Counted from the stretch's first letter, positions 40,726 through 50,443 are shown. The stretch is DNA of 55,570 nucleotides from Micromonospora trifolii (GCF_022229005.1 NZ_JAKKFD010000058.1:1-55570); one strand, 5' to 3'. The notes: generated by a model not told the origin, from the letters alone. Numbers and translations: made by a program.

Positions 40726-41670
40726 GTGAACCGCCCCCTCCGCACCACGCTCGGCGGCGCGTTGACCGCCGCCATGCTGGCCACCGTCGCCGTCGCGCCG
40801 GCGCAGGCGCAGGCGCACCCCGCAGGGCGGCCGCCGGCCGTCCTCGCCCTCCCTGACGGGTTCCAGCCCGAGGGCATCGCCACCGCCGGCCGGTACGCCT
40901 ACTTCGGCTCCCGCGCCACCGGTGCCATCCAGCGCGTCGACCTGGTCACCGGCCGGGGCACGACGATCGGCGCGGCCACCGGCACGCCGTCGCTCGGCCT
41001 CAAGGTCGACTCACGTGGCCGGCTCTTCGTCTCCGGTGGCACGGCCGGCGACGCTCGCGTGCTCGACACCCGCACCGGCGAGGTGCTGGCCCGCTACCAG
41101 TTCGCCACCGCCCCGACGTTCGTCAACGACGTCGTGCTGACCCGCGACGCGGCATACTTCACCGACTCGAACCGGCCGGTTCTCTACCGGCTGCCGCTCG
41201 GTCGCGGCGGGGCGCTGCCGCCCGCCGACGCGTTCACCACGATCACGCTGACCGGCGCGTACGAGCAGGTCGGCACCGGTGTGAACCTCAACGGCATCGC
41301 CACCACACCGGACGGCCGGGCGCTGATCGTCGTCCAGTCGAGCACCGGCACCCTGTACCGGGTCGACCCGGCGACCGGCGCGAGCACCGTCGTGGACGTG
41401 CCGGGCCACACCTTCACCAACGGCGACGGACTGTTGCTGCTCGGCCGCACCCTCTACGTCGTGCAGAACCGCCTCAACCAGATCGCTGTGGTCCGGCTGA
41501 ACCACGCCGGCACCGCCGGAGCGCTCACCGGCACCATCACCGATCCGAACTTCGACGTTCCCACCACGGTGGCCAAGGCGCTGGGCCGGCTGTACCTGCC
41601 CAACGCCCGGTTCACCACGCCGCCGACCCCCACCACGCCGTACACGACCGTCGCGGTCCGCGCCCACTGA
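40726..41670 (+). CDS. Secreted SMP-30/gluconolactonase-like beta-propeller
   Basis: 314 residues from GTG 40726 with GAAGGAG upstream. Signal peptide about 1-33 (LGGALTAAMLATVAVAPAQAQA). Repeated blades such as GFQPEGIATAGRYAYFGSRATG, SLGLKVDSRGRLFVSGG, NLNGIATTPDGRALIVVQ and TNGDGLLLLGRTLYVVQN resemble the SMP-30-like superoxide-dismutase-associated propellers. May be a lactonase or a binding protein; catalytic metal ligands could not be assigned. Confidence 0.8.
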   Translation: MNRPLRTTLGGALTAAMLATVAVAPAQAQAHPAGRPPAVLALPDGFQPEGIATAGRYAYFGSRATGAIQRVDLVTGRGTTIGAATGTPSLGLKVDSRGRLFVSGGTAGDARVLDTRTGEVLARYQFATAPTFVNDVVLTRDAAYFTDSNRPVLYRLPLGRGGALPPADAFTTITLTGAYEQVGTGVNLNGIATTPDGRALIVVQSSTGTLYRVDPATGASTVVDVPGHTFTNGDGLLLLGRTLYVVQNRLNQIAVVRLNHAGTAGALTGTITDPNFDVPTTVAKALGRLYLPNARFTTPPTPTTPYTTVAVRAH

Positions 41671-41804
41671 GCGACCCGAGGGGGTACGCGCCGCGCCCGT
41701 GCCCCCTCGGGCCCACCCTTCTGGATCCCGACCGCCGATTCGGCCGCCGGTAGGATCACTCGCACCTCGGCGATGACTGTCGCCTCGTGCACCCCGGAGT
41801 CCGT

Positions 41805-42674
41805 GTGGCCGCCCGTCCGTACCGGTTCCTGCGCCGAACCCTGGCCGTGGGCTGCCTGCTCGCCGCCGCCGCACTCCCGGCCAACCGGCCGACCACATCA
41901 CCGTTCGCCGGGGACGCCGCGCAGCCCACGGTCCTACGGATGCTCCAGCTGAACCTCTGCAACAGTGGCCGCGCCGGCTGCTACACCGGCCGAGCGATGG
42001 CCAGAGCCGCCGAGGTGATCACCATGGAGGCACCCGACCTGGTCACCCTCAACGAGATCTGCGAGCCTGACGTGTCCGCCCTGCACGGCGTGTTCCAAAC
42101 AGTCCACCCTGGGCGGACCGTCGTGGCCGCGTTCCAGGCCGCTGGTGACCGTCCGAGCGGCGACGACACCCGCTGCCGCAACGGCCAGCGGTTCGGCATC
42201 GGGCTGCTGGCCCACGTGCGGGCGCCGGCCACCTCGAACACCGTGTACGCCGGGACCCATCCGACACAGGACCTCGCGGACCCCGAGGAACGAGCCTGGC
42301 TCTGCGTCGACGTCGACGGCGGCCTGCTCGCCTGCACCACGCACCTGTCGGCCACCGGCTACCGCGTCGCGCTCACCCAGTGCGACCATCTGGTCGACAC
42401 CATCCTGCCGACGATCAGCCGCAACGCCGGATACGAGCCCACAGTGCTGGCCGGCGACCTCAACCTGCGCGCCGGCCACGACCCCGACGTGCGGTCCTGC
42501 ACTCCGCCGGGCCATCAGCGGATCGACGACGGCCGACTGCAACACGTCACGGCCACCACCGACATCGCGCTCTGCTGTCGCAGCCTGGTACCCATGTACG
42601 GGGCGACCGACCACCCGGGGCTGCTGGTCACCCTCAGCATCGACCGCGGCCGACCCGGCCGGCGGCCGGCCTGA
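41805..42674 (+). CDS. Secreted endonuclease/exonuclease/phosphatase (EEP) family protein
   Basis: 289 residues from GTG 41805, chosen for CGGAG upstream; GTG 41787 is an alternative six codons earlier. Signal-like hydrophobic N-terminus (RTLAVGCLLAAAALPA). EEP motifs in order: LQLNLCNSGRAGCY, LVTLNEICEPD, LAGDLNLRAGHDPD, and a final TDHPGLLV. Six or more cysteines suggest disulfides. Could be a secreted nuclease or phosphodiesterase. Confidence 0.85.
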   Translation: MAARPYRFLRRTLAVGCLLAAAALPANRPTTSPFAGDAAQPTVLRMLQLNLCNSGRAGCYTGRAMARAAEVITMEAPDLVTLNEICEPDVSALHGVFQTVHPGRTVVAAFQAAGDRPSGDDTRCRNGQRFGIGLLAHVRAPATSNTVYAGTHPTQDLADPEERAWLCVDVDGGLLACTTHLSATGYRVALTQCDHLVDTILPTISRNAGYEPTVLAGDLNLRAGHDPDVRSCTPPGHQRIDDGRLQHVTATTDIALCCRSLVPMYGATDHPGLLVTLSIDRGRPGRRPA

Positions 42675-42752
42675 TCCACCTCCGTAGCGGGGCACGGCTG
42701 CGGCCTGATCCACGAGGCCGCCAGCAACCTGGCGCAAGCCGGCCGCCCGGTG

Positions 42753-43637
42753 TCAGCGCGGCGGCGTGTCCCGGCGCGACGGGAACGGGGTGCCGGGCTG
42801 GCCGAGGGTGGAGCGAGCACGCAACCCGACCGGGTCGGGAGCAGCGGTGGGCGCCGGGGCCGCCGGCTCCGAGAGCCGCCGCCCGTCCAGGTACGCGGCA
42901 GCGGCTCGGTCGTCGTCGGTCGGAGCGGCGAGCAGCGCGTAGAGCAGACCGACCACCCCGAAGATCACCGCCAGCACGATCGGCACCAGCAGGGTGCTCA
43001 CCCCGGCGCCGGTCACCTCACCTGCCCGTTCGTGGCGGTGCACCGACAGGGCGCTCATGCCGGTGAAGTGCATCCCGTTGACGGCGATCCCCATGACCAG
43101 CGCGGAGGCGAAGATCGCCAACCCCCGCCGGACGGTCATCGCGAGCCACAGCGCGACGGTGGACGCCACCACGGCGATGACCACCGAGAGCACGACCCGG
43201 ACCGTGTCGTAGCCGAGGCTGCCGTTGAGGCGCATCGCGGCCATGCCGGTGTAGTGCATGGAAGCCACGCCGGCGCCGGTGAAGACGCCGGCGGCGATCA
43301 GTCGTACCGGGTTCAGCCGGCCGGTGCCCACGATGGCCAGACCGATACCGACCGCCACCACGGCGATGGCCGTGCTGGCCGCGGTCAGCGGCACGTCGTA
43401 GCGGATCCGGGTGTTCTCGACGGCGAAGCCGAGCATGGCCATGAAGTGCATCGCCCAGATGGCGGTGCCGCCGAGCGCCCAGGCCGACAGCAGACCCCAC
43501 CACGCCCGCTGACCGTTCGTCCGGGCCGTACGGATGCGCCCAGCGCAGACCAGACCGAGGATCGAACCGAGCACGGACAGCGCGTAACTCAGCGCGGGCG
43601 TGATCCACCCGTACTCAAAGTGATTGATCTCCGCCAC
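42753..43637 (-). CDS. MHYT-domain integral membrane sensor-like protein
   Basis: 294 residues from GTG 43637 (GGGGAG upstream). Seven hydrophobic helices with the MHYT signature three times: WAMHFMAML, SMHYTGMAAM, GMHFTGMSAL; the conserved Met/His are thought to bind copper or sense O2/CO/NO. No GGDEF, EAL or kinase domain follows; only a Pro/Ala-rich cytoplasmic tail of about 60 residues. Confidence 0.93.
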   Translation of the reverse strand: MAEINHFEYGWITPALSYALSVLGSILGLVCAGRIRTARTNGQRAWWGLLSAWALGGTAIWAMHFMAMLGFAVENTRIRYDVPLTAASTAIAVVAVGIGLAIVGTGRLNPVRLIAAGVFTGAGVASMHYTGMAAMRLNGSLGYDTVRVVLSVVIAVVASTVALWLAMTVRRGLAIFASALVMGIAVNGMHFTGMSALSVHRHERAGEVTGAGVSTLLVPIVLAVIFGVVGLLYALLAAPTDDDRAAAAYLDGRRLSEPAAPAPTAAPDPVGLRARSTLGQPGTPFPSRRDTPPR

Positions 43638-43802
43638 GGCGGCTTTCTCCCCATTCGTTACCGACGCGTCAACAAGACGCCTCGGCAATGATCAGGGGTG
43701 CTGTGATCAGGCGCAACAGTGCCCCCCGGGCTATCCGAGGGGTGCCGTTGCAGTGACCGTCCGCTGCGTCGATTCGACGACGATAATGACTGAGAGTAAT
43801 TG

Positions 43803-46604
43803 TCAGGCTGACGTGTGGTACGCGAGAACGCCCCGATTGACGGCCGCTATAGCCTGTCGAGCGGTGGACCGCAGCTCCGTTGTGGCACCGCCGGAGTCGG
43901 CAATCTGACCCAGCAGGTCGACGACCTGTCGGGCCCACCGGACGAAGTCACCAGCGGGCATCTCACCATCGATCTCGTGCCCGCTGCCGAGCACCTTGGC
44001 CAGCGCCTCGCCCCGGGCCCACCGGTAGACGGGCCAGGCGAAACCGAGATCCGGCTCCCGGGTCGCGCTCAGCCCCCGCGCCGCCTCGTCGGCCTCGATC
44101 TCCCCCCACAGCTTCAGCGTCTCGTCCACCGCGTCGGCCACCGGCCCGCGCGGCAGCGACGCCCGCTCGTCGACATCGCGGCGCGCCTCGAACACCACCA
44201 CGGACACCGCGGAGGCCAACTCGGCCGGAGACAACCCGTTCCACACGCCCCGGCGCAGGCACTCGGCGACCAGCAGGTCAGCCTCGGTCCAGATCCGGCC
44301 CAGCATCCGACCGGCGTCGGTGACCGCGCCGTCGCCGGCGAGGTAGCCACGCTCGGTCAACAGCGCCACGATCCGGTCGAACGTCCGCGCGAGGGACCCC
44401 GTACGACTGTTGACGCGCTCGTGCAACTCCTCGGTGTCGCGCTCCAGCCGCCGACGCCGCTCCGCCCAGCGGGCGTGCTCCTCCCGCTCGGGGCAGGCGT
44501 GGCAGGGGTGGTTGCGAAGCTCGGTGCGGAGCTGGGCGATCCGGTGGTCCTCGCCGGTCACCTGCCGGGAACGGCCCCCACGTCGGCCACCGTGCCGGTC
44601 CAGGCCTGTGCCGCTGACCTCGGCGGCGAGATCCCGCCGGGCGCCCGGCGACCGGTGGTTAAAGTGCTTGGGCACCCGGATGCGGGCCAACACCTCGGCC
44701 GGAGTGGTGAAGTCGCCGGGGCTGACCCGCCCGGCCCAGCGGTCCTGGGTGAGCACCAGTGGCCGGGGCTCACCGAACCCGCCGGTCGCCGGGTCCAGCA
44801 CCACTGCCAGCCCGGCCCGCCGGCCCGACGGCACCCGGATCACGTCGCCCACCCGCAGCCGCTCCAACGAGGCCACCGCGGCGGCCTTGCGCTGGGTCTG
44901 CCCCTGCCGGGCGATCGCCTTCTCCCGGTCGGCGATCGCCACCCGCAGCGCGAAGTACTCGTCGAAGTCGCCGTGGTGGCAGGCGGCCTCCACGCCGTAC
45001 GCCTCGATGGTTTCGGTGTTGCGCTGCACCTGCCGGGCCAGGCCGACCACCGACCGGTCCGCCTGGAACTGGGCGAACGAGGACTCCAGCAGGGCCCGGG
45101 CCGGCTCCGCGCCGACAGTGCCTACCAGGTTCACCGCCATGTTGTACGACGGCCGGAAGCTGGAGCGCAGCGGGTAGGTGCGGGTGGACGCGAGCCCGGC
45201 CACGTGCCGTGGGTCGATCTCCGGGGACCACACCACGACGGCGTGCCCCTCCACGTCGATGCCTCGGCGGCCGGCACGCCCGGTGAGCTGGGTGTACTCC
45301 CCCGGGGTCAGGTCGACGTGCGCCTCGCCGTTGTATTTGACCAGCCGTTCCAGGACCACGCACCGGGCCGGCATGTTGATGCCCAACGCCAGCGTCTCGG
45401 TGGCGAAGACCGCCTTGACCAGGCCGCGGACGAACAGCTCCTCGACGATCTCCTTGAACACCGGCAGCATGCCGGCGTGGTGGGCGGCCAGACCGCGTTC
45501 CAGGCCGTCCAGCCACTCCCAGTAGCCCAGGACCGACAGGTCGTCGCCGGGGATGGCGGTGACCCGGGACTCGACGACCCGGCGGATCTCGGCCCGCTCC
45601 TCCGCCGAGGTGAGCCGCAGCCCGGCGGCGAGACACTGCTGCACAGCGGCGGCGCAACCGGCCCGGCTGAAGATGAACAGGATCGCCGGCAGCAGACCCT
45701 CCCGGTCCAGCCGGTCGACGATGTCCGGGCGCAACGGACCACGCCAGCGCGGGCCGCGCCGGCCGGCACCGGGCCCCGCGCTGCGCCCCTCGCCCAACTC
45801 CAACCGCCGCGCGGTCTCCCGGGTGTAGCGCAGCAACTCCGGGTGCACGTCGTGCTTGCGGGCGGCGTCGGCGTCGTGGAACAGGTCGAACATCCGCTTG
45901 CCGACCAGCATGTGCTGCCACAACGGCACCGGCCGGTGCTCGCTGACCACCACCGCGGTCTCGCCGCGCACGGTGACCAGCCAGTCGGCGAACTCCTCGG
46001 CGTTGGAGACGGTCGCCGACAACGAGATCAGGGTGACCGAGGCGGGCAGGTGAATGATCACCTCTTCCCACACCCCACCGCGGAACCGGTCGGCCAGGTA
46101 GTGCACCTCGTCCATCACCACGTACGCGAGGCCCTGGAGGGTGCTGGAGCCCGCGTAGAGCATGTTGCGCAGCACCTCGGTGGTCATCACCACCACCGGC
46201 GCGTCGCCGTTGATCGCGTTGTCGCCGGTCAGCAGGCCGACCTGCTCGGCGCCGTACCGGGCGACCAGATCGTGGTACTTCTGGTTGGACAACGCCTTGA
46301 TCGGCGTGGTGTAGAAGCACTTGCGCCGCGTCGGCGGGGTCGTCGCGTCGACCGCTGGCACCGGATCGTCGGGCCGCCCCCGCAACGCCAGGTGGACGGC
46401 GAACTCCCCGACCACCGTCTTACCGGCGCCGGTGGGAGCGCAGACCAGCACACCGCTGCCCCGCTCCAGCGACTGACACGCCTCCCGCTGGAAGTCGTCG
46501 AGGTCGAACCCCAACTCGAGGGCGAACTCGTCCAGCGCCGGAAACTGTGCGGCTTGTGCGGCCTTGCGGCGCGCCGCTGCGTACCGCTCGGCGGGGCTCG
46601 ACAT
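43803..46604 (-). CDS. helY: Ski2/Mtr4-like DEAD-box RNA helicase HelY
   Basis: 933 residues from ATG 46604. Walker A APTGAGKTVVGEF, motif II MDEVHYLADR, SAT in LISLSATVSNAEEFADWL, helicase C with NMPARCVVLERLVKYNG and TGRAGRRGID. The C-terminal region includes the conserved Cys-x2-Cys HACPEREEHARW and a DSHCT end. Orthologues lie in the pafA-pafB-pafC-tatA-tatC-helY block of mycobacteria; here helY is separated from tatC by four genes. A TAATCT box sits exactly 7 nt upstream of the start. Confidence 0.96.
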   Translation of the reverse strand: MSSPAERYAAARRKAAQAAQFPALDEFALELGFDLDDFQREACQSLERGSGVLVCAPTGAGKTVVGEFAVHLALRGRPDDPVPAVDATTPPTRRKCFYTTPIKALSNQKYHDLVARYGAEQVGLLTGDNAINGDAPVVVMTTEVLRNMLYAGSSTLQGLAYVVMDEVHYLADRFRGGVWEEVIIHLPASVTLISLSATVSNAEEFADWLVTVRGETAVVVSEHRPVPLWQHMLVGKRMFDLFHDADAARKHDVHPELLRYTRETARRLELGEGRSAGPGAGRRGPRWRGPLRPDIVDRLDREGLLPAILFIFSRAGCAAAVQQCLAAGLRLTSAEERAEIRRVVESRVTAIPGDDLSVLGYWEWLDGLERGLAAHHAGMLPVFKEIVEELFVRGLVKAVFATETLALGINMPARCVVLERLVKYNGEAHVDLTPGEYTQLTGRAGRRGIDVEGHAVVVWSPEIDPRHVAGLASTRTYPLRSSFRPSYNMAVNLVGTVGAEPARALLESSFAQFQADRSVVGLARQVQRNTETIEAYGVEAACHHGDFDEYFALRVAIADREKAIARQGQTQRKAAAVASLERLRVGDVIRVPSGRRAGLAVVLDPATGGFGEPRPLVLTQDRWAGRVSPGDFTTPAEVLARIRVPKHFNHRSPGARRDLAAEVSGTGLDRHGGRRGGRSRQVTGEDHRIAQLRTELRNHPCHACPEREEHARWAERRRRLERDTEELHERVNSRTGSLARTFDRIVALLTERGYLAGDGAVTDAGRMLGRIWTEADLLVAECLRRGVWNGLSPAELASAVSVVVFEARRDVDERASLPRGPVADAVDETLKLWGEIEADEAARGLSATREPDLGFAWPVYRWARGEALAKVLGSGHEIDGEMPAGDFVRWARQVVDLLGQIADSGGATTELRSTARQAIAAVNRGVLAYHTSA

Positions 46605-46611
46605 GGCACCA

Positions 46612-46617
46612 AGATTA
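46612..46617 (-). promoter_or_regulatory. -10 box of helY (leaderless)
   Basis: TAATCT on the minus strand, 7 nt before the ATG at 46604; no Shine-Dalgarno. Confidence 0.55.
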
Positions 46618-46677
46618 GTGCGTGCCGAGTCATGTCACCCCACAAGGCCGTCCGGAGGCACGGTCGGGGGCGGTCGG

Positions 46678-46683
46678 TAGGGT
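46678..46683 (+). promoter_or_regulatory. -10 box of the HAD gene (leaderless)
   Basis: TAGGGT, then 7 nt, then GTG 46691. Supports the internal GTG over the upstream in-frame start at 46622. Confidence 0.5.
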
Positions 46684-46690
46684 GCACGGC

Positions 46691-47461
46691 GTGCCGGACC
46701 ATGCCGAACCGCCCCAGACCAGTCCGCCAGGCACCGCCGAGGCGCCCGCCGCCCGCCGGGCGTCCCGACGCCCTGTCAAGGCGGTGCTCTTCGACTTCCA
46801 CGGCACCCTGGCCCAGGTGGAGGACCCCCAGCGGTGGGTGCTGGAGGCCGCGGCGGCGTGCGGCGTCACCCTGGACCGGGTTCGCGCCACCTCGCTGGCC
46901 GACCGACTGCTGACCGCCGGCCGCGCCGGCGGGCCACTGCCGGCGCGGGTGCCGCCCCGACTCGCCGAACTGTGGGCCGACCGGGACCTCTACGAACACG
47001 CCCACCGGGGCGCGTACACCGGGCTGGCCGAGACCGTCGACGCCGGCATCGAGGGCTTCGCCGACGCGCTCTACGAGCGGCTGCTGACCGCCGAGGGCTG
47101 GCTGCCGTACGCCGACGCCGCCCCCACTCTCACCGCGTTGCGCGACGCCGGGGTGCCGGTGGCGGTGGTCAGCAACATCGGCTTCGACCTGCGGCCACAC
47201 TTCGACACCTGGGGGCTGACCGACCTGGTCGGCGCGTTCGTGCTCTCGTACGAGGTGGGGCGCTGCAAACCCGACCCGGCGATCTTCTGGCGTGCCTGCG
47301 GGATGCTCGGCGTCGACCCGGAGCAGACCCTGATGGTCGGTGACACCCCGGCGGACGCGGGCGCGGTGGCCGCCGGCTGCTCGGTGCTGGTGCTCCCGGC
47401 AGCCGACCCGGGCCGGGAGAACGGGCTGGGCGCGGTGCTCGACCTCGCCCTGCCGGGCTGA
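46691..47461 (+). CDS. HAD-superfamily hydrolase
   Basis: 256 residues from GTG 46691. Motif I VKAVLFDFHGTLAQVE, with His where Asp+2 is usually Asp/Thr (DFHGT); motif II VVSNIGFD; motif III lysine in GRCKPDPAIFW; motif IV MVGDTPADAGAVAAG. Phosphatase or dehalogenase-type hydrolase of unknown substrate. DFHGT instead of DxDGT makes phosphatase acid/base catalysis atypical, though some HAD phosphatases share it. Confidence 0.9.
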   Translation: MPDHAEPPQTSPPGTAEAPAARRASRRPVKAVLFDFHGTLAQVEDPQRWVLEAAAACGVTLDRVRATSLADRLLTAGRAGGPLPARVPPRLAELWADRDLYEHAHRGAYTGLAETVDAGIEGFADALYERLLTAEGWLPYADAAPTLTALRDAGVPVAVVSNIGFDLRPHFDTWGLTDLVGAFVLSYEVGRCKPDPAIFWRACGMLGVDPEQTLMVGDTPADAGAVAAGCSVLVLPAADPGRENGLGAVLDLALPG

Positions 47462-47541
47462 CCGGTACCGCCCGTGCCGTGCCGTGCCCGCCGTTTGTCA
47501 CGCCGGTGGACACCGCCGCGAGGTAGCCGGAGCTGACGGCC

Positions 47542-47547
47542 TACCGT
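47542..47547 (+). promoter_or_regulatory. -10 box of the EamA gene (leaderless)
   Basis: TACCGT, then 7 nt, then GTG 47555. Confidence 0.5.
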
Positions 47548-47554
47548 CGTGCCC

Positions 47555-48466
47555 GTGACGGACACCCTGCTGCCCACGCCACCCTCGGGCGAGACACGAC
47601 CGGCCCGGCGCGGTGGCGTCGCCGCCGTGGGGCTGGTGCTCGGCGGGGCCCTGTCGGTGCAGTTCGGCTCCGCCGTGGCCGCGTTGCTCTTCCCGCGTAC
47701 CGGAGTGGCCGGCGCGGTGACCCTGCGGCTGACCATCTCGGCGGTGCTGCTGCTCATCATCTGCCGGCCCCGACTGCGCGGACACGACCGGTCCGCCTGG
47801 CTCGCGGCCGGCGGGTTCGGGCTGGCGCTGGCCGGCATGAACTCGTTGTTCTACCAGGCCATCGAACGCATCCCGCTGGGCCTGACGGTGACGCTGGAGG
47901 TGCTCGGCCCGTTGGCGCTGTCGGTGTTCACCGCGCGACGACTGGCCAGCTGGGGCTGGGCGGGGCTGGCACTGGCCGGGGTGGCGCTGCTCGGGCAGGG
48001 CGGCTTCGACCGGCTGAACCCGGTCGGGGTGGCCTTCGCGTTCGGCGCGGGCGCGATGTGGGCCGCGTACATCGTGCTGAGCGCCCGGGTCGGCGGGCGG
48101 TTCCCGGGCGCGGACGGGCTGGCCCTGGCGCTGACCCTCGCCGCACTGGTCACCCTGCCGCTGGGCATCGTCGACGGGGGTGCGGTGCTGCTCGACCCAC
48201 AGGTGCTGGCGCTGGGCACCGTCCTCGCGGTGCTCGCCTCCGGGCTGCCCTACACCCTGGAGCTGCTGGCGCTGCGACGGATGCCCACCGCCACCTTCGC
48301 GGTGCTGATGAGCCTCGGCCCGGCCGTCGCCACGCTCGCCGGGTGGCTGGTGCTGCGGCAGGCGCTGACGGTGCTGGAATGCGCCGCCATCGTGCTGGTC
48401 ATCGCCGCCAGCATCGGCGCGGTACGGGTCAACGCAGCAGCCGCAGGGCGCCTGGAACCGCGCTGA
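47555..48466 (+). CDS. EamA/DMT-family transporter (RhtA-like)
   Basis: 303 residues from GTG 47555. Ten hydrophobic helices in two EamA repeats (GAVTLRLTISAVLLLIICRPRL, GMNSLFYQAIERIPLGLTVTLEVLGPL; second repeat AMWAAYIVLSARVGGRF, LPYTLELLALRRMPTATFAVLMSLGP). Similar to amino-acid or purine exporters. Its last 38 bp overlap the end of the convergent lipid-kinase gene. Confidence 0.92.
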   Translation: MTDTLLPTPPSGETRPARRGGVAAVGLVLGGALSVQFGSAVAALLFPRTGVAGAVTLRLTISAVLLLIICRPRLRGHDRSAWLAAGGFGLALAGMNSLFYQAIERIPLGLTVTLEVLGPLALSVFTARRLASWGWAGLALAGVALLGQGGFDRLNPVGVAFAFGAGAMWAAYIVLSARVGGRFPGADGLALALTLAALVTLPLGIVDGGAVLLDPQVLALGTVLAVLASGLPYTLELLALRRMPTATFAVLMSLGPAVATLAGWLVLRQALTVLECAAIVLVIAASIGAVRVNAAAAGRLEPR

Positions 48467-49343
48467 TCGTCAGCGGCAGCTTCAGGGAACGTTCCCCGTC
48501 CGCGTACGAGGTGATGCCCTCGGCGGCCAACTCCACCGTGCGGGCCCGGAAGCTGCGCACCAACGGGTGGCTGACGTGGGTGCCCTGGTAGATGCTCGGC
48601 TTCACCCGCACCAGCGTCCGCCGGTTGACCCGACCCGCCACCACCACGTCGAGCAGCCCGTCGGTCGGGTCCGCGTCGGGGCAGATCCGCATCCCACCGC
48701 CGTACGTGGGGCAGTTGCCCACCGCCACCAGCACCGCGTCCAGGTCGTGCGACACCCCGTCGAGGCGCAGCGTGTAGCGGCGTGGGCGCAGCCGGGCCAG
48801 CTCGACCAGGATCGCCAGGTCGTACCGGCGCGGGCCGCGGGGCCAGCGCATCCGGTTGGCCCGCTCGTTGACGATCGCGTCGAACCCGGCCGCGAGGACC
48901 GCCCCGTACCAGCGCTCGACGCCGTCGACGCCGACCATCCGGGCCAGGTCGACCGGTCGGCTGCGGCCGTCACGCACCGCCTCGGCGATCACCGCCGCCG
49001 CCGCGAGGGGATCGGCCGGGAAGCCGGTGTCCAGGGCGAAGTCGTTGCCGGTGCCAGCCGGGATCGGGCCGAACGGCACGGCGGTCCCGGCGACCGCCTG
49101 CAACGCCCGGTGCACGGTGCCGTCGCCACCGACCGCCACCACCGCGCCAGCGCCCTCGGCGACGGCGGCCCGGCACGCCGCCTCCGCCTCGGCGGGGCTG
49201 GACGCCGGCAGCAACCGGACCGGCCGCCCGGCGGCGGCCAAGCCGTCCAGCAACCGGGGCAGCAACGCCCGGTGCCGTCCGCGACCAGCGGTCGGGTTGG
49301 CGAGCACGGCGACCGGGCCGGGCAGGTGATCGTCTGCGGTCAC
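48429..49343 (-). CDS. Diacylglycerol/lipid kinase family protein
   Basis: 304 residues from GTG 49343, picked because TACGGT lies exactly 7 nt upstream; a frame start at 49379 is possible. DAGK catalytic domain: LANPTAGRGRHRALL, VAVGGDGTVHRALQAV (GGDGT), PIPAGTGNDFALDTG, and C-terminal GMRICPDADPTDGLLDVVV. Phosphorylates a membrane lipid such as diacylglycerol or a sphingoid base. Confidence 0.93.
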   Translation of the reverse strand: MTADDHLPGPVAVLANPTAGRGRHRALLPRLLDGLAAAGRPVRLLPASSPAEAEAACRAAVAEGAGAVVAVGGDGTVHRALQAVAGTAVPFGPIPAGTGNDFALDTGFPADPLAAAAVIAEAVRDGRSRPVDLARMVGVDGVERWYGAVLAAGFDAIVNERANRMRWPRGPRRYDLAILVELARLRPRRYTLRLDGVSHDLDAVLVAVGNCPTYGGGMRICPDADPTDGLLDVVVAGRVNRRTLVRVKPSIYQGTHVSHPLVRSFRARTVELAAEGITSYADGERSLKLPLTISAVPGALRLLR

Positions 49344-49350
49344 GGGCAGC

Positions 49351-49356
49351 ACCGTA
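49351..49356 (-). promoter_or_regulatory. -10 box of the lipid kinase gene (leaderless)
   Basis: TACGGT on the minus strand, 7 nt before GTG 49343. Confidence 0.5.
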
Positions 49357-49434
49357 CCGGTCGGACGCCCGCCGTTCACCAGGGGCAGGTGTCGTCACCA
49401 TCAGTTCCGCTACGGGCGCGCGAGGTGACGCGAC

Positions 49435-49465
49435 GACGCCGCCCCCGGAAAACGGGGACGGCGTC
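49435..49465 (-). terminator. Hairpin after tatC
   Basis: GACGCCGCCCCCG (49435-49447) and CGGGGACGGCGTC (49453-49465) pair with one G-T type mismatch around GAAAA. It lies 25 bp past the tatC stop. Confidence 0.65.
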
Positions 49466-49489
49466 GGTGGACCAGTCGGCGCGGGGCCG

Positions 49490-50443
49490 TCAGGTCATGT
49501 CGTCGTAGCGGCGTTCGATCGGCGCCGGTGGGGCGACCGGTTCGGGTACGCCGATCGGCGCTGTCGAGTCGACCCGCTGCCCGGCCACGACCGGGTCCGC
49601 GTCGAACTCCAACGGCGACACCTCGTCGTCGTCGATGCCGGCGTAGACCTCCTTGCCCCGCCCACGCCGCCGATCGTTGATGAACGCGACGCCGACCGCG
49701 GCGAAGTAGAGCGCGGTCAGGCAGAGCGCCAGAGCGGTCATCCCGAACGGGTCCGGTGTCGGGGTGACCACCGCGGAGAAGGCGAAGAACACGAAGATCG
49801 CCACCCGCCACCAGCTGAGCAGCCGTTTCGCGCTGGCCAGGCCGACGAAGTTGAGCATCAGCACGATCAGCGGGAACTCGAACGCCACACCGAACAGCAG
49901 GATCAGGTTGGTGACGAACGAGATGTACCGGGTGACTTCCAGATTCGTCGCGATGTCATCGCCGGACACGTTGAGCAGGAACTCGAGGCCCTTGGTGGTG
50001 ACGAAGAAGGCCAGCACCGCGCCGGCCGCGAACAGCGGCGCGGCCAGCGCCGTGAAGATGTACGCGTAGCGCCGCTCGTGCCGGTGCAGACCCGGCGCGA
50101 TGAACGCCCACAGCTGGTAGAGCCAGATGGGCGCCGCGATGATCAGGCCCACCCACAGACCGATCTTCAGGTTCAGCAGGAAGACGTCCGCGACACCGAG
50201 CTGGACGAACTTGCACTTGCCGGTGACCGGGTCGAGCGAGGCGTCGAGGCTGCAGTACGGCTCCGACAACAGGATCCGGACCGGCTTCGCCAGCCAGATG
50301 CCGACGCCGAAGCCGATCATGATCGCCAGCGACGCGCGGAAGAGGCGGTTGCGCAGCTCACGGACGTGCTCGATGAGCGTCATCGACCCGTCGGCGGCCC
50401 GCTCGAACGCCTTTGGGGCGCGTTTACGCAGTGCGAAGGCCAC
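49490..50443 (-). CDS. tatC: Sec-independent translocase subunit TatC
   Basis: 317 residues from GTG 50443. Six-helix TatC: MTLIEHVRELRNRLFRAS (conserved HLxELRxR region), FVQLGVADVFLLNLKIGLWVGLI, PIWLYQLWAFIAPGLHRHERR, SFVTNLILLFGVAFEFPLIV, and a C-terminal cytoplasmic extension of about 70 residues. Binds twin-arginine signals, for example that of the GH127 enzyme. 18 bp downstream of tatA. Confidence 0.97.
   Translation of the reverse strand: MAFALRKRAPKAFERAADGSMTLIEHVRELRNRLFRASLAIMIGFGVGIWLAKPVRILLSEPYCSLDASLDPVTGKCKFVQLGVADVFLLNLKIGLWVGLIIAAPIWLYQLWAFIAPGLHRHERRYAYIFTALAAPLFAAGAVLAFFVTTKGLEFLLNVSGDDIATNLEVTRYISFVTNLILLFGVAFEFPLIVLMLNFVGLASAKRLLSWWRVAIFVFFAFSAVVTPTPDPFGMTALALCLTALYFAAVGVAFINDRRRGRGKEVYAGIDDDEVSPLEFDADPVVAGQRVDSTAPIGVPEPVAPPAPIERRYDDMT

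Noticed and set aside
43815..46913. 1032-residue plus-strand frame opposite helY
   Set aside because: helY is intact and conserved on the other strand; this frame has no recognisable domain.
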